Assembly (NCBI RefSeq): GCF_007830235.1
Contig: NZ_VLKI01000006.1
Coordinates: forward strand, 36,672-100,671
Length of the DNA: 64,000 nt
Origin: Cytobacillus oceanisediminis
GTDB lineage: Bacteria > Bacillota > Bacilli > Bacillales > Cytobacillaceae
Direction: 5' to 3'
Part shown: positions 9,252 to 19,221 of the stretch, piece by piece
Position numbering within the stretch: the stretch's first letter is position 1
Layout: every line of letters starts with the position of its first letter
Notes under the pieces: model-generated
Database searches by the model: none
What the model was told of the DNA's origin: nothing
The model's input: only the letters and a program-made list of their open reading frames with translations
Position numbers and translations under genes: made by a program

Positions 9252-9397
9252 GGCGTAACTCCTTCCTAAATGTTTGTCCATATATAATATGCAGGAAGGG
9301 CATGGGAACTTGTCTATTTTTCAATGATTTTTCTGATTATTTCTTTACATACCTTAAAATATTATTCCATAATAGAGTTAAAAAAGGATGTGGCAGC

Positions 9398-10882
9398 ATG
9401 TACAAGGTACTTGTGGCCAATCGGGATGAGTATGATACGAAAGGCATTGAATGGCTCTTAAGATCATCCATGCCTTCGTGGCAGGTGGAAACAGCCGAAG
9501 GTGAAACGAAAATGATTGAGAAGCTTGAATCATTCCAGCCCGATCTCTTGATTCTCGAGCTTGATATGATAGATGAAAGCAGTTACGGCTCTTTTATAAA
9601 AACCATTCAAATTATTCGTCCTGATCTGATTGCTCTTACAATGGAAGCAACCTTTTCACAGGCTAAAAGAGCAATCGATTTGGGTGTAGCGGATTTAATT
9701 TTAAAACCGATCTCGGCAGATACTTTGCTTAAGTCAGCCAGAAGGATCCACAGGCTGGCCCAGCTGAATGGGCGATTTTCTGAACAGAAACCAAAGATGG
9801 AGGCTGAAGAAGGCTGCCATTACCAGGATCTATTTTTAGAGAGCCCTGCTTCTGCCAAATCCTTTGTTACGATTGGCATTAAAGCAGAGAACCCAAGTGA
9901 ACTTCCAAAACTATTTTCTTTTTTAAAGGGCTATTCTTTTCAAAAAGCAGTCCGCTCTTTTATTTTGAGTGATATGGTTTTTCTTGTTGCCGAACAAACA
10001 AGCTTTGCGTGGAAAGAAGAAAGTATCCGCTTCATGCGGGACTGGCAGGAAACATCAACCGTGCAAATTGCCATAAGCATATATACCGGACAAGAGGGAT
10101 ACAGCACAATCAGGAGCCATTATCTTGCAAACCGAAAGCTAATGGAATTAACCTTTTATGCAGGGTTTAATCAGGTTCTAGAGGGAAATTCACTTCCAAA
10201 GTGGCTTTCTATCGACCCCTTTTTAACACCGGACGAGCAAAGCACCTGGATTGATTTCCTAAACCAATCCGATATAGAAGGTATAAAGGATTGGTTTCAT
10301 CAAGAGTTTCTTATTTTGGCCGAGCCCTATCCCGATCCAGGACTAATAAGGATCAGGCTGACAAGCATATTGGCTCAAATCCGCAGGCATATGAAGACGT
10401 TCAGGCTTTCAGGCGAAAAGATCGAAAAAGAATATCTTCGTTTATTTCAGACCATCCTGTATTCACCCTTGATTTACCGGATGATTAAAGAAATGATCCG
10501 ATTTATTTCATTTATATTTGAAACCATTCGCTCAGATAAAAAGCTAAAGCTGGACTTGGCGGAGCGAGTACTATTTTTCCTTGAAACGAATTATTGGGAC
10601 CCAACTGTCAGCCTTGAAAAAGCAGCAGAATATGCTGATCGAAATGCAAACTATATTAGCTCCGTACTGGCAAAAAAATGCGGAAAATCATTTCGTGAAC
10701 TCCTGAATGAAACTAGAATCCGGCAATCAGCTAAGCTGCTGCTTGAATCGGAAATGAGCATAAAGGAGATCGCATCTATTTGCGGATTCAGCAACCAGCA
10801 ATATTTCAATAAAGTTTTCAGCAAATTGAAGGGAATGCCACCGAATCAATTTAGAAAAAGTATGCAGAAAGCCTCCGTTTAA
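9398..10882 (+). CDS. AraC-family regulator with degenerate receiver domain
   Basis: A 494-residue regulator: receiver-like domain (about 1-120), a long middle region, and a C-terminal AraC double helix-turn-helix (about 390-490; MSIKEIASICGFSNQQYFNKVFS). The receiver looks inactive in the usual sense: the acidic pair is replaced (VLVANRDE), and the phospho-acceptor aspartate position is Glu54 (LLILELDM), although the lysine in LKPIS remains. No sensor kinase is adjacent. It is directly upstream of the hut genes in the same orientation, so control of histidine utilisation is a reasonable inference. Its stop codon sits in the loop of the terminator at 10869. Confidence 0.85.
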   Translation: MYKVLVANRDEYDTKGIEWLLRSSMPSWQVETAEGETKMIEKLESFQPDLLILELDMIDESSYGSFIKTIQIIRPDLIALTMEATFSQAKRAIDLGVADLILKPISADTLLKSARRIHRLAQLNGRFSEQKPKMEAEEGCHYQDLFLESPASAKSFVTIGIKAENPSELPKLFSFLKGYSFQKAVRSFILSDMVFLVAEQTSFAWKEESIRFMRDWQETSTVQIAISIYTGQEGYSTIRSHYLANRKLMELTFYAGFNQVLEGNSLPKWLSIDPFLTPDEQSTWIDFLNQSDIEGIKDWFHQEFLILAEPYPDPGLIRIRLTSILAQIRRHMKTFRLSGEKIEKEYLRLFQTILYSPLIYRMIKEMIRFISFIFETIRSDKKLKLDLAERVLFFLETNYWDPTVSLEKAAEYADRNANYISSVLAKKCGKSFRELLNETRIRQSAKLLLESEMSIKEIASICGFSNQQYFNKVFSKLKGMPPNQFRKSMQKASV

Positions 10883-10899
10883 ACGGGGGCTTTTTTTAT
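10869..10899 (+). terminator. Terminator of the AraC regulator gene
   Basis: Stem AGCCTCCG with CGGGGGCT, then seven T. The stop codon lies in the loop. Confidence 0.9.
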
Positions 10900-10908
10900 A
10901 GATAAAAA

Positions 10909-10937
10909 TTATAAAACAACAAATATTTTTATAAAAC
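10909..10937. promoter_or_regulatory. Direct repeat upstream of hutU
   Basis: TTATAAAAC occurs at 10909-10917 and 10929-10937, 20 bases apart, about two helical turns. AraC proteins often bind such direct repeats. This makes it a candidate site for the regulator encoded just upstream. The region is AT-rich, so chance occurrence is possible. Confidence 0.35.
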
Positions 10938-11054
10938 CGCCAGTATTATCAGTAAAAAAACTAATAAAATCACAAATAATCAAATGTTATTATTATACTT
11001 TTCTGACACTTATCGTTCTACAATTTAACTATAGTGAATATTGGAGGGATAGAG

Positions 11055-12716
11055 ATGAAAGCGGATACTAAAAGAGAAGTGAAAAATTACCATGGCAGCG
11101 AACTGCATGCAAAGGGCTGGATCCAGGAAGCAGCACTGAGGATGCTAATGAACAACCTAGACAAAGAAGTAGCAGAAATTCCAGAAGAGCTTGTGGTATA
11201 CGGCGGCATTGGCAAGGCTGCACGCAATTGGGATTGCTATGATGCCATTGTGAAAACACTGCATGAGCTTGAAGATGATGAAACCCTGCTTGTCCAATCC
11301 GGTAAACCGGTTGCTGTATTCAAGTCGCACAAGGATGCACCAAAGGTACTGATCGCCAATTCGAATCTTGTACCTGCCTGGGCTAACTGGGATACATTTC
11401 ATGAACTTGATAAGAAGGGGCTTATGATGTATGGCCAGATGACTGCTGGAAGCTGGATCTACATCGGAAGCCAGGGGATTGTCCAGGGAACCTATGAGAC
11501 TTTCGCGGAACTAGGAAGACAGCATTTTTCCGGTTCATTAAAGCAAACCATTACTTTAACTGCTGGCCTTGGCGGAATGGGCGGCGCCCAGCCATTAGCT
11601 GTAACAATGAATGAAGGTGTCTGCATCGCCGTCGATGTGGATGAGCACCGCATTGACCGCAGACTTGAAACAAAATATTTGGATACAAAGGTTCACACCA
11701 TTGAAGAAGCTATTTCACTGGCAAAAGAAGCAAAGCAGGAAGGCCGTCCGCTTTCAATCGGACTTCTGGGCAACGCAGCAGAAATCCTGCCAAAAATGCT
11801 TGAAATGAACTTCATTCCCGATGTTCTCACTGACCAGACTTCTGCGCATGACCCATTAAATGGTTATGTTCCTGTTGGTTACACACTTGAAGAGGGTGCA
11901 GCTTTAAGAAAAGAGAATGCGGCTGAATATGTAAAAAAATCCAAAGCCAGCATGGCTGCACATGTCCAGGCGATGCTTGACATGCAGCAGAAAGGTGCAA
12001 TTACGTTCGATTATGGAAACAATATCCGCCAGGTTGCCAAAGATGAGGGTGTTGAAAATGCCTTTGAATTCCCTGGTTTCGTACCGGCTTATATTCGCCC
12101 ATTGTTCTGTGAAGGCAAAGGACCTTTCCGCTGGGTAGCATTATCCGGCGATCCGGAAGATATTTATAAAACAGATGAGGTAATCCTGCGCGAGTTTGCA
12201 GATAATGAGCACCTTTGCAAATGGATTAAGATGGCACAGGAAAAAATCCAATTCCAGGGGCTTCCATCAAGAATTTGCTGGCTTGGATATGGAGAACGCG
12301 CCAAATTCGGAAAAATCATCAATGATATGGTCGCTAAAGGTGAACTGAAAGCGCCTATCGTTATCGGGCGTGATCACCTTGATTCAGGTTCCGTTGCTTC
12401 CCCTAACCGTGAAACAGAAGGCATGAAGGACGGCAGTGATGCTGTTGCAGACTGGCCAATCCTGAATGCACTGATCAATGCAGTTGGCGGAGCGAGCTGG
12501 GTATCCGTCCATCACGGAGGCGGAGTAGGAATGGGATATTCCCTTCATGCCGGCATGGTTATCGTCGCAGATGGCACGAAGGAAGCAGAACAGCGCCTTG
12601 AACGCGTACTCACATCTGACCCGGGAATGGGAATTGTCCGTCACGTTGATGCCGGCTATGATCTGGCAATCAAAACGGCTAAGGAAAAAGGCGTAAACAT
12701 TCCAATGATGGAATAG
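11055..12716 (+). CDS. hutU: Urocanate hydratase
   Basis: A 553-residue cytoplasmic enzyme that hydrates urocanate to imidazolone propionate, the second step of histidine breakdown, using NAD as an electrophile. The NAD-binding segment [14 protein letters not shown] is present, with [13 protein letters not shown] and [13 protein letters not shown] downstream. The start at 11055 follows GGAGGG by six bases; the GTG at 11034 lies upstream of that site and is rejected. It leads a hutU-hutI-hutG-permease cluster. No hutH (histidase) is present in this window. Confidence 0.95.
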   Translation: MKADTKREVKNYHGSELHAKGWIQEAALRMLMNNLDKEVAEIPEELVVYGGIGKAARNWDCYDAIVKTLHELEDDETLLVQSGKPVAVFKSHKDAPKVLIANSNLVPAWANWDTFHELDKKGLMMYGQMTAGSWIYIGSQGIVQGTYETFAELGRQHFSGSLKQTITLTAGLGGMGGAQPLAVTMNEGVCIAVDVDEHRIDRRLETKYLDTKVHTIEEAISLAKEAKQEGRPLSIGLLGNAAEILPKMLEMNFIPDVLTDQTSAHDPLNGYVPVGYTLEEGAALRKENAAEYVKKSKASMAAHVQAMLDMQQKGAITFDYGNNIRQVAKDEGVENAFEFPGFVPAYIRPLFCEGKGPFRWVALSGDPEDIYKTDEVILREFADNEHLCKWIKMAQEKIQFQGLPSRICWLGYGERAKFGKIINDMVAKGELKAPIVIGRDHLDSGSVASPNRETEGMKDGSDAVADWPILNALINAVGGASWVSVHHGGGVGMGYSLHAGMVIVADGTKEAEQRLERVLTSDPGMGIVRHVDAGYDLAIKTAKEKGVNIPMME

Positions 12717-12744
12717 TATTTACCGCCTAAAATTTAATAGAGTT

Positions 12745-12895
12745 GTGAACTTTGCGAATAAAACTAGAAAACTAGCGAAGAATAACCAAAATTTGCGAAC
12801 AAATCAATAAAATTAGCGAATAAAACTGAAAATTTATCGAAGAAACCGCTGAAACTTGCTAATAAATCTTATGCCAATCGAAAAACGACCTATTT
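12745..12895. repeat. 21-nt imperfect tandem array
   Basis: The word GCGAA or a near variant recurs at 12754, 12775, 12795, 12816, 12837, 12858 and 12878, a period of 20-21. The units are AT-rich (TTGCGAATAAAACTAGAAAA type) and full of stop codons. It fills the gap between hutU and hutI. Confidence 0.75.
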
Positions 12896-12977
12896 CTATA
12901 AGAAACTTCTAAAAGGAACCCTCCAATTCGTGGAAAAGCATGGATTGGAGATTCCATTTTTTAAGGAGGAACAAAAA

Positions 12978-14264
12978 ATGTACCCAAAACCTATCTTTAT
13001 TAAGCATGCGAATCAGGTGATTACCCTAAAAGGAAGCTCCCAGCAGCCGCTGGCAAGAGAAAAAATGAGCGACCTGCACATCATTGAAGATGGAGCAGTT
13101 TGGGTAGAAGATGGCTTAATTAAAGCTACTGGAAAAACAGCTGATCTAGCAGCCCAATACCAAAGCAGACTGGAAGAAGCTGAAATCATTGATGCTTCAG
13201 GTAAAATCCTGCTGCCAGGACTTGTCGATCCACATACGCATCTAGTCTACGCAGGCAGCCGGGAAGAAGAATTCAATATGCGCCTGAACGGTGCTACTTA
13301 TATGGATATTATGAATAATGGCGGCGGAATCCATGCCACCACATCAATGACAAGGAAAGCGTCAGAAGAGGAATTGGTTCAAGAGAGCCTGATCCGACTT
13401 GATTGCTTTCTTAAACATGGAGTTACAACCGTGGAAGCAAAAAGCGGTTATGGACTTGATTGGGATACTGAACACAAGCAGCTGCTGGCAGCCAAAAAAG
13501 CTGATAAGCTTCACCCGATAGATGTTGTCCCTACTTTTATGGGAGCACATGCCGTTCCAGCCGAATACAAAGAGAATCCGGACGCCTTCATTGATTTGGT
13601 TATTGAAGAAATGCTGCCAAAAGTGGCGGAAGAAAAGCTGGCTGAATTTAATGATATTTTCTGCGAAAGAGGAGTGTTCACTCCGGAGCAGTCCAGAAAG
13701 CTACTGGAAGCAGGGAAGAAATTCGGTTTGACGCCAAAAATCCATGCAGATGAAATTGAACCTTATGAAGGAGCTGAACTTGCTGCTGAAGTTGGCGCCA
13801 TTTCTGCTGACCACCTGTTAAGAGCTTCTGATAATGGCATGGAGATGATGGCTGAAAAAGGGGTAATCGGGGTCCTGCTACCAGGCACAGCTTTCTTTTT
13901 GATGGCGGAAGCCGCCAGGGGCCGAAGAATGATCGATAAAGGAGTTCCTGTAGCCCTTTCAACGGATTGCAATCCAGGCTCTTCGCCAACATGCTCTATG
14001 CCATTCATGATGAACCTTGCTTGTATGCATATGGGGTTGACACCTGCAGAAGCGATAACAGCGGCTACCATTAATGCCGCACATGCAATCAATCGCGCAA
14101 AAGAAATCGGCAGCATTGAACAAGGCAAGAAGGCCGATCTCTTGCTGCTTAATGTCCCGAACTATATGCAAATGCAATACCACTACGGCATGAACCATAC
14201 AGACACTGTCATTAAAAATGGGGAAATTGTCGTCAAGGGAGGGAGCTTATGCTGCCAACGCTGA
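12978..14264 (+). CDS. hutI: Imidazolonepropionase
   Basis: A 428-residue amidohydrolase-fold metalloenzyme that opens imidazolone propionate to formiminoglutamate. The metal motif DPHTHLVYAGS lies near residue 90, followed by GAHAVPAEY, KIHADEIEPYEGAELA and STDCNPGSSPTCSMP. AAGGAGG precedes ATG 12978; the frame extends further upstream into non-homologous sequence. It overlaps hutG by 16 bases, implying translational coupling. Confidence 0.95.
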   Translation: MYPKPIFIKHANQVITLKGSSQQPLAREKMSDLHIIEDGAVWVEDGLIKATGKTADLAAQYQSRLEEAEIIDASGKILLPGLVDPHTHLVYAGSREEEFNMRLNGATYMDIMNNGGGIHATTSMTRKASEEELVQESLIRLDCFLKHGVTTVEAKSGYGLDWDTEHKQLLAAKKADKLHPIDVVPTFMGAHAVPAEYKENPDAFIDLVIEEMLPKVAEEKLAEFNDIFCERGVFTPEQSRKLLEAGKKFGLTPKIHADEIEPYEGAELAAEVGAISADHLLRASDNGMEMMAEKGVIGVLLPGTAFFLMAEAARGRRMIDKGVPVALSTDCNPGSSPTCSMPFMMNLACMHMGLTPAEAITAATINAAHAINRAKEIGSIEQGKKADLLLLNVPNYMQMQYHYGMNHTDTVIKNGEIVVKGGSLCCQR

Positions 14265-15226
14265 CTCCTTCAGGTTTTTTTTGGCCACGTACTGAATTAG
14301 GAACAGATGTTAAGGTCCATGAATGGATCCGCCAGCTGCAAAGCCCAGAGGAATTCAGCAAAAAAAACTGGGATGCCGTTGTCTTCGGCGTTCCGCTTTC
14401 CCGGTCATCTATTAGCGCCTCGGGAGCTTCAGAGTTTCCAGAGGCCTTCCGCCGTTCCTGGAAAGGTTTTTCCACTTATAATCTAGATTTTCAAAAAGAT
14501 CTTCAGCAGCTGAAAGTAGCAGACCTTGGTGATGTAAAAATGCATTTTACCGACATCCCGCAATGTCATTCCAATATAAAACAAACAATAATAGATGTCA
14601 GAAAGCAGTTCCCTAATTCCTTTCCAATTGCCATCGGAGGGGATCACTCCATCACCGCAATGCTTGTAAGCGGCCTGAACGAACTGGAACCGGATAAAGA
14701 GATTGGGATTCTCCAATTTGATACACATCTTGATTTACGGAGCCTTGATGACCACGGGCCGACTAATGGCACACCCATCCGCAACTTGATTCAGAATGGG
14801 GTGATCAAAGGGGAAAATGTTTACAATATTGGACTCCATGGTTTCTTTAACGGCCAGTCGCTCATCCAATATGCCCGTGAGCATAAAGTTAATTGCATTA
14901 CATTGAAGGAAGCGAGAAAACGGGGGTTAACGGAAACGGTTAAAGAAGCCCTTTCGCAGTTGGAGAAAAAGGTAGACACCATCTATGTCACAATCGACAT
15001 GGATGTATTGGATATCGGCTTTGCTCCGGGTGTCCCTGCCTCAACACCAGGAGGGATGAGGACAGATGAACTTTTCGATGCCGTCTATTCTGCTGGGCTT
15101 TCTACCAAAACAGCTGCGATGGATATTGTTTGCCTTGACCCAACCAGGGACCATCAGGCACAGCCAACTGTAAAGGCGGGCACCTACACATTTTTAACCT
15201 TTTTAACAGCTTTAATGAATAGATAA
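14249..15226 (+). CDS. hutG: Formimidoylglutamase
   Basis: A 325-residue ureohydrolase-family enzyme that cleaves formiminoglutamate to glutamate and formamide. The binuclear manganese motifs are GGDHSI (130-135), FDTHLDLR (157-164) and TIDMDVLD (about 246-253). AGGGAGGGAG precedes the start, which lies inside the end of hutI. The hut context favours HutG over arginase or agmatinase. After its stop, a nine-pair hairpin (GTGAGGGGC with GCTCCTTAC, some G-U) precedes the permease gene. Confidence 0.93.
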   Translation: MLPTLTPSGFFWPRTELGTDVKVHEWIRQLQSPEEFSKKNWDAVVFGVPLSRSSISASGASEFPEAFRRSWKGFSTYNLDFQKDLQQLKVADLGDVKMHFTDIPQCHSNIKQTIIDVRKQFPNSFPIAIGGDHSITAMLVSGLNELEPDKEIGILQFDTHLDLRSLDDHGPTNGTPIRNLIQNGVIKGENVYNIGLHGFFNGQSLIQYAREHKVNCITLKEARKRGLTETVKEALSQLEKKVDTIYVTIDMDVLDIGFAPGVPASTPGGMRTDELFDAVYSAGLSTKTAAMDIVCLDPTRDHQAQPTVKAGTYTFLTFLTALMNR

Positions 15227-15273
15227 CAGTGAGGGGCATTTTGCTCCTTACTATAAATTAAGGGGGAAAGAGA

Positions 15274-16620
15274 ATGGAAAAAGAAACGATGATTAATCCA
15301 TCACCACATCAGCCGCATGTAAGCAGTCCAAATTCTTCTTCAAAAAATATGGTAAAGTTCTTTCTTTTCAGTGCAATTGGCATTTTTATGTTTTTTATCC
15401 CCGTCACCATGAATGAAAAATCCTCCATCATGCTTGATCATACCGTAACTGCTATCCAAACCGCCGTACCTGCACTCGTTCCTTATTACGCCTTGCTTGT
15501 TATTCTGTTGGGTGCAATCTATCCTTTCTACACAAAAACGTGGAACAAAGATAAAGTGAATTTGGTCTTTTCCATTTTTAAAATCATCGGGGCGGCTGTT
15601 GCTGTTATGATTGTTTTCGGGTTCGGTCCTGCATGGCTATTCGATCCAAGCATGGGGCCATTCCTGTTTGAAAAACTGGTCATATCTGTCGGCTTGCTTG
15701 TTCCGATTGGATCGGTATTCCTGGCATTGCTTGTAGGTTATGGTTTGCTTGAGTTTATCGGAGTATTGCTGCAGCCTGTCATGAAGCCGATTTGGAAGAC
15801 ACCGGGAAGATCTGCCATTGATGCTGTCGCTTCCTTTGTCGGCAGCTATTCCATCGGGCTTTTAATAACCAATCGAGTATTTAAAGAAGGGAAATACAGT
15901 ATAAAGGAAGCGGCCATTATTGCGACAGGCTTTTCAACTGTATCGGCTACCTTTATGATTGTCGTTGCCAAAACACTTGGATTGATGGAAATCTGGAACA
16001 CGTATTTCTGGACCACATTGGCTGTAACCTTTATTGTTACGGCGATCACTGTCCGGATCTGGCCTTTGCGATCCATGAGCGAAGATTATTACGATGGCCA
16101 GGAACCGCCGAAGGAATCTTTCTCAGGAAGCCGCCTGCATGCAGCCTGGAAAGAGGCGATGGATACAGCGGAGCATTCACCGGCACTATGGAAAAATATC
16201 AGCATTAATTTAAAAGATGGCTTTGTCATGACCATGTCCATTTTGCCATCCATCATGTCCGTTGGATTGCTGGGCTTAGTACTTGCTGAATTTACAACTG
16301 TTTTTGACTGGATTGGTTATATCTTTTATCCTTTTACTGCACTTGTGCAGCTTCCAGAGCCATTATTAGCAGCAAAAGCAAGTGCAGTAGGCATAGCGGA
16401 AATGTTTTTGCCAGCCCTTCTTGTAGCGGAGGCAGCGTTGGTTACTAAATTTGTTATCGGTGTCGTTTCTGTTTCAGCGATCATCTTTTTCTCAGCCCTT
16501 GTACCTTGCATTTTATCAACGGATATTCCAATCTCTATTCTACAGCTGCTTGCCATCTGGGTGGAGAGAACGATTTTAACGATATTACTTGCATCTCCAA
16601 TCGCGTTTTTACTGTTTTAA
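15274..16620 (+). CDS. YjiH-family membrane transporter, probable histidine or urocanate permease
   Basis: A 448-residue polytopic membrane protein with about ten hydrophobic segments and nucleoside-gate-like regions (SFVGSYSIGLLITNRVFKEG; AKASAVGIAEMFLPALLVAE). YjiH proteins are often found with hut genes and are predicted to import histidine or a related compound. It occupies the position that hutM holds in Bacillus subtilis, so the substrate is inferred from context only. AAGGGGGAA precedes the start, and a terminator follows. Confidence 0.82.
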   Translation: MEKETMINPSPHQPHVSSPNSSSKNMVKFFLFSAIGIFMFFIPVTMNEKSSIMLDHTVTAIQTAVPALVPYYALLVILLGAIYPFYTKTWNKDKVNLVFSIFKIIGAAVAVMIVFGFGPAWLFDPSMGPFLFEKLVISVGLLVPIGSVFLALLVGYGLLEFIGVLLQPVMKPIWKTPGRSAIDAVASFVGSYSIGLLITNRVFKEGKYSIKEAAIIATGFSTVSATFMIVVAKTLGLMEIWNTYFWTTLAVTFIVTAITVRIWPLRSMSEDYYDGQEPPKESFSGSRLHAAWKEAMDTAEHSPALWKNISINLKDGFVMTMSILPSIMSVGLLGLVLAEFTTVFDWIGYIFYPFTALVQLPEPLLAAKASAVGIAEMFLPALLVAEAALVTKFVIGVVSVSAIIFFSALVPCILSTDIPISILQLLAIWVERTILTILLASPIAFLLF

Positions 16621-16626
16621 TACCTT

Positions 16627-16655
16627 AGTCCCCGCTTATGCAGCGGGGATTTTTC
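16627..16655 (+). terminator. hut cluster terminator
   Basis: Stem TCCCCGCT with AGCGGGGA, then TTTTT. Confidence 0.9.
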
Positions 16656-16739
16656 GCATATAATTTCCCTATACAAACAAACTAGTAAAGGATATTGTAA
16701 ATAATAATTAAAGAGTCTAAGGATAGCAGGTGATGCATT

Positions 16740-17930
16740 TTGTACAGGCTGTACACACATAATGACCTGGATGGGGTCGGGTGCGGCATTGTTGCCAAAA
16801 TTGCTTTCGGTAAAGAAGTGGAGGTCCGCTACAACTCCGTGATGGGGCTGGACCACCAAATCGAAAGGCTTTTTGAACAAGAAAAAAAACTAAAGGATGA
16901 CTTTCTTTTTATCACGGACTTATCTGTGAATGAAGAGAATACGATTAGGCTTGATGATCTTGCAAAAAGCGGCGGGAAGGTTAGATTAATCGACCATCAT
17001 AAAACAGCTTTGCATTTTAATGAATACAGCTGGGGAAGAGTAAAGGTCAATTATGAAGATGGAAGGCTCACTGCTGCCACTTCTTTACTTTATGAATATC
17101 TGCTAGAACATGAGCTTATTCATCCATCCCAGGCGCTGGATGAATTTGTTGAACTTGTCCGCCAGTATGATACTTGGGAATGGGACCAAAACGAAAATAT
17201 CAAAGCTAAAAATCTCAATGATTTATTTTTCATGGTATCGATTGATGAGTTTGAAGAAAAAATGACAGAACGGATTTTAAACGCCGAGCATTTTGAATTT
17301 GATGATTTTGAACAGAAGCTGCTCGAGATGGAAGAAGAGAAAATTGAACGATACGTAAGAAGGAAAAAGCGGGAAATAGTCCAAACCTTTATCGGTGATT
17401 ATTGTGCAGGGATTGTCCATGCAGAATCGTATCATTCTGAGCTGGGAAACGAACTGGGGAAGGACAACCCTCATTTGGATTATATCGCTATTTTAAACCT
17501 TGGCGGCAAAAAAATCAGTTTCAGAACAATTCATGATCATGTGGATGTTTCAGCCATTGCCGGCCAGTTTGGAGGGGGCGGACATGCAAAAGCATCCGGA
17601 TGCTCTATGGGCAAGCAAGCTTTTCAGCTATTCGTCGATGATATATTCCCCTTGGATCCCATGAGGCAGGATGCATTCAAGAATAGATACAACAATAAAA
17701 ATTCACCCCAAGGCGCTCTGTACGAAAATAAAAAGGGTGATAAGTTCTTCATTTTTGCCAAGAACGAGAACAAATGGATTCTTGAAATGAATGGAAAGGC
17801 TATTCAGGAACCCTTTGAGGAATTTCAAGCTGCCGAAAATTTTATTAAGAGAAACTATATGGCTTGGCTTGTCCGCGATGATATTTATGTAGACTTTTTA
17901 AAAGACTTTTATATGAAAATGAAGCATTAA
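16740..17930 (+). CDS. DHH-family phosphoesterase
   Basis: A 396-residue protein with a DHH domain (THNDLDGVGCG at residues 6-16, ITDLS, LIDHHKTA near 86) and a C-terminal DHHA1-type domain with GGGGHAKASGCSMG. The family hydrolyses short oligonucleotides, pAp or cyclic dinucleotides, with two manganese ions. The exact substrate cannot be read from the sequence. The start is TTG 16740, preceded by AGGTGA; an ATG six bases earlier is out of frame. Confidence 0.85.
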   Translation: MYRLYTHNDLDGVGCGIVAKIAFGKEVEVRYNSVMGLDHQIERLFEQEKKLKDDFLFITDLSVNEENTIRLDDLAKSGGKVRLIDHHKTALHFNEYSWGRVKVNYEDGRLTAATSLLYEYLLEHELIHPSQALDEFVELVRQYDTWEWDQNENIKAKNLNDLFFMVSIDEFEEKMTERILNAEHFEFDDFEQKLLEMEEEKIERYVRRKKREIVQTFIGDYCAGIVHAESYHSELGNELGKDNPHLDYIAILNLGGKKISFRTIHDHVDVSAIAGQFGGGGHAKASGCSMGKQAFQLFVDDIFPLDPMRQDAFKNRYNNKNSPQGALYENKKGDKFFIFAKNENKWILEMNGKAIQEPFEEFQAAENFIKRNYMAWLVRDDIYVDFLKDFYMKMKH

Positions 17931-17955
17931 AACCGCCGTCCTGGCGGTTTTTCTT
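17929..17955 (+). terminator. Terminator of the DHH gene
   Basis: Stem AAACCGCC with GGCGGTTT, then T-rich sequence. Confidence 0.88.
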
Positions 17956-18043
17956 TTGGTTTAACTGAAATATGCACCCATTCTGTAAAAAATATGCAAA
18001 TATCATATATAATGGAGATAGTACAAATGTAAGGAGAGGTCTT

Positions 18044-19003
18044 ATGGAATTATTAATGGTTTTTTTTGGCATTATATTTTTCGCTGTATTTATTAAAATC
18101 CTTTTTACCGGATCTAAAAGGGCTTCTTTCATAAACAATGAACAGATTCCCGAAAGCCTTGGCATACAGTCAGAAAACCTGCTGCCAATTATCCATCGTC
18201 TTGAAAAATCACTGTCGCATGGATATAGAGAAAATATTAAAAACCGGGTGTTAAAAGACCACCCCAGATGGAAGGATCATGAATATGAGTGGGCATTTTT
18301 TGAACTAGAACGATATTTTATCCTGAATAGCCTCTTGAAAACTGTTCCAATGTTTAGCGAAAAAGTGGATAACATATGGCATGAGATGCTTATGTTTACC
18401 CGTGACTATGCCCAATTCTCACAGAAATTTTTTGGAGAGTATCTGCATCATTCTCCTAATATGGACAGCACACCCATTCCAGGGGAGAGAGCCTTTTTTG
18501 ACTGGGTGTATTTAAGCCTTTTTGAAACTAGCCATAATAGCCGGAGAATTTGGGGAGGCTTTTTAAAGAACCCGATAAAAAAGGGTATTCTTGAGGACTT
18601 CAGAACCTTGAATGAAGAGGAGCTATTGGCAAAATATTTCAGAGGCAGCAGCGATTGGCTAAGCATCAAGAAGGAACTCATCGCAAAATTAAAAAGAGAA
18701 ATTTCAGAGGCTGATGCCATTAAGCTGGGAAATAAACCGCTTGAGTTTGCAAAACCGAGCTCAGTTTACCAATATTCATATTTGCTGCTGCCAGCGGTTT
18801 ACTATTCGGTTTATGAATCAGAAAGCTTTGATAATTATATGAATGAACTTCTCCCCCGGGAACTGGCAAAAGACGGGGCTGCTGGTGGCGTTTCGTGCTC
18901 GGGCTATGCTTGCAGCAGCCCATCTGATCATGATTCCGGCGGAGGACATGACTCCGGCGGGGGCTCCAGCTGTTCAAGCTGCGGGGGAGGCTGCAGCAGC
19001 TAA
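18044..19003 (+). CDS. GRDP/DUF1399-like membrane protein with Cys-Gly-Ser tail
   Basis: A 319-residue protein of unknown function. An N-terminal membrane segment (about 3-22) is followed by a mostly helical region and a motif at about residues 107-138 (VDNIWHEMLMFTRDYAQF then GEYLHHSP) that resembles the WH-x-T-x-Y-x-F signature of glycine-rich-domain (GRDP, DUF1399) proteins, best known from plants and fungi. The last 40 residues are rich in Gly, Ser and Cys and end SCSSCGGGCSS. AAGGAGAGG precedes ATG 18044, which is preferred over the longer frame from 17972. It is monocistronic, with a terminator directly after the stop. Confidence 0.75.
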   Translation: MELLMVFFGIIFFAVFIKILFTGSKRASFINNEQIPESLGIQSENLLPIIHRLEKSLSHGYRENIKNRVLKDHPRWKDHEYEWAFFELERYFILNSLLKTVPMFSEKVDNIWHEMLMFTRDYAQFSQKFFGEYLHHSPNMDSTPIPGERAFFDWVYLSLFETSHNSRRIWGGFLKNPIKKGILEDFRTLNEEELLAKYFRGSSDWLSIKKELIAKLKREISEADAIKLGNKPLEFAKPSSVYQYSYLLLPAVYYSVYESESFDNYMNELLPRELAKDGAAGGVSCSGYACSSPSDHDSGGGHDSGGGSSCSSCGGGCSS

Positions 19004-19037
19004 AATAAGCAATCCACATCGGATTGCTTATTTTTTT
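19003..19037 (+). terminator. Terminator of the GRDP-like gene
   Basis: Stem ATAAGCAATCC with GGATTGCTTAT, then T-run. Confidence 0.9.
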
Positions 19038-19221
19038 ATCCTTAATTATGTAATGACTTGGTTACAATATTAGCAAGAGTTTTCCTATGATTATCAGTAC
19101 TTTCAAATTCCGGCAGTAAATTTTCAATTGTGTAACAATTTATATTTATAATATCTCACTGGTTTAATTCTTTGGTACAATCGAAGTTGGATGATTATTG
19201 GCTCGAATTGGATGTGTATTT

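Noticed and set aside
11034..11054. GTG start of hutU seven codons upstream
   Set aside because: The GGAGGG ribosome site lies between it and ATG 11055.
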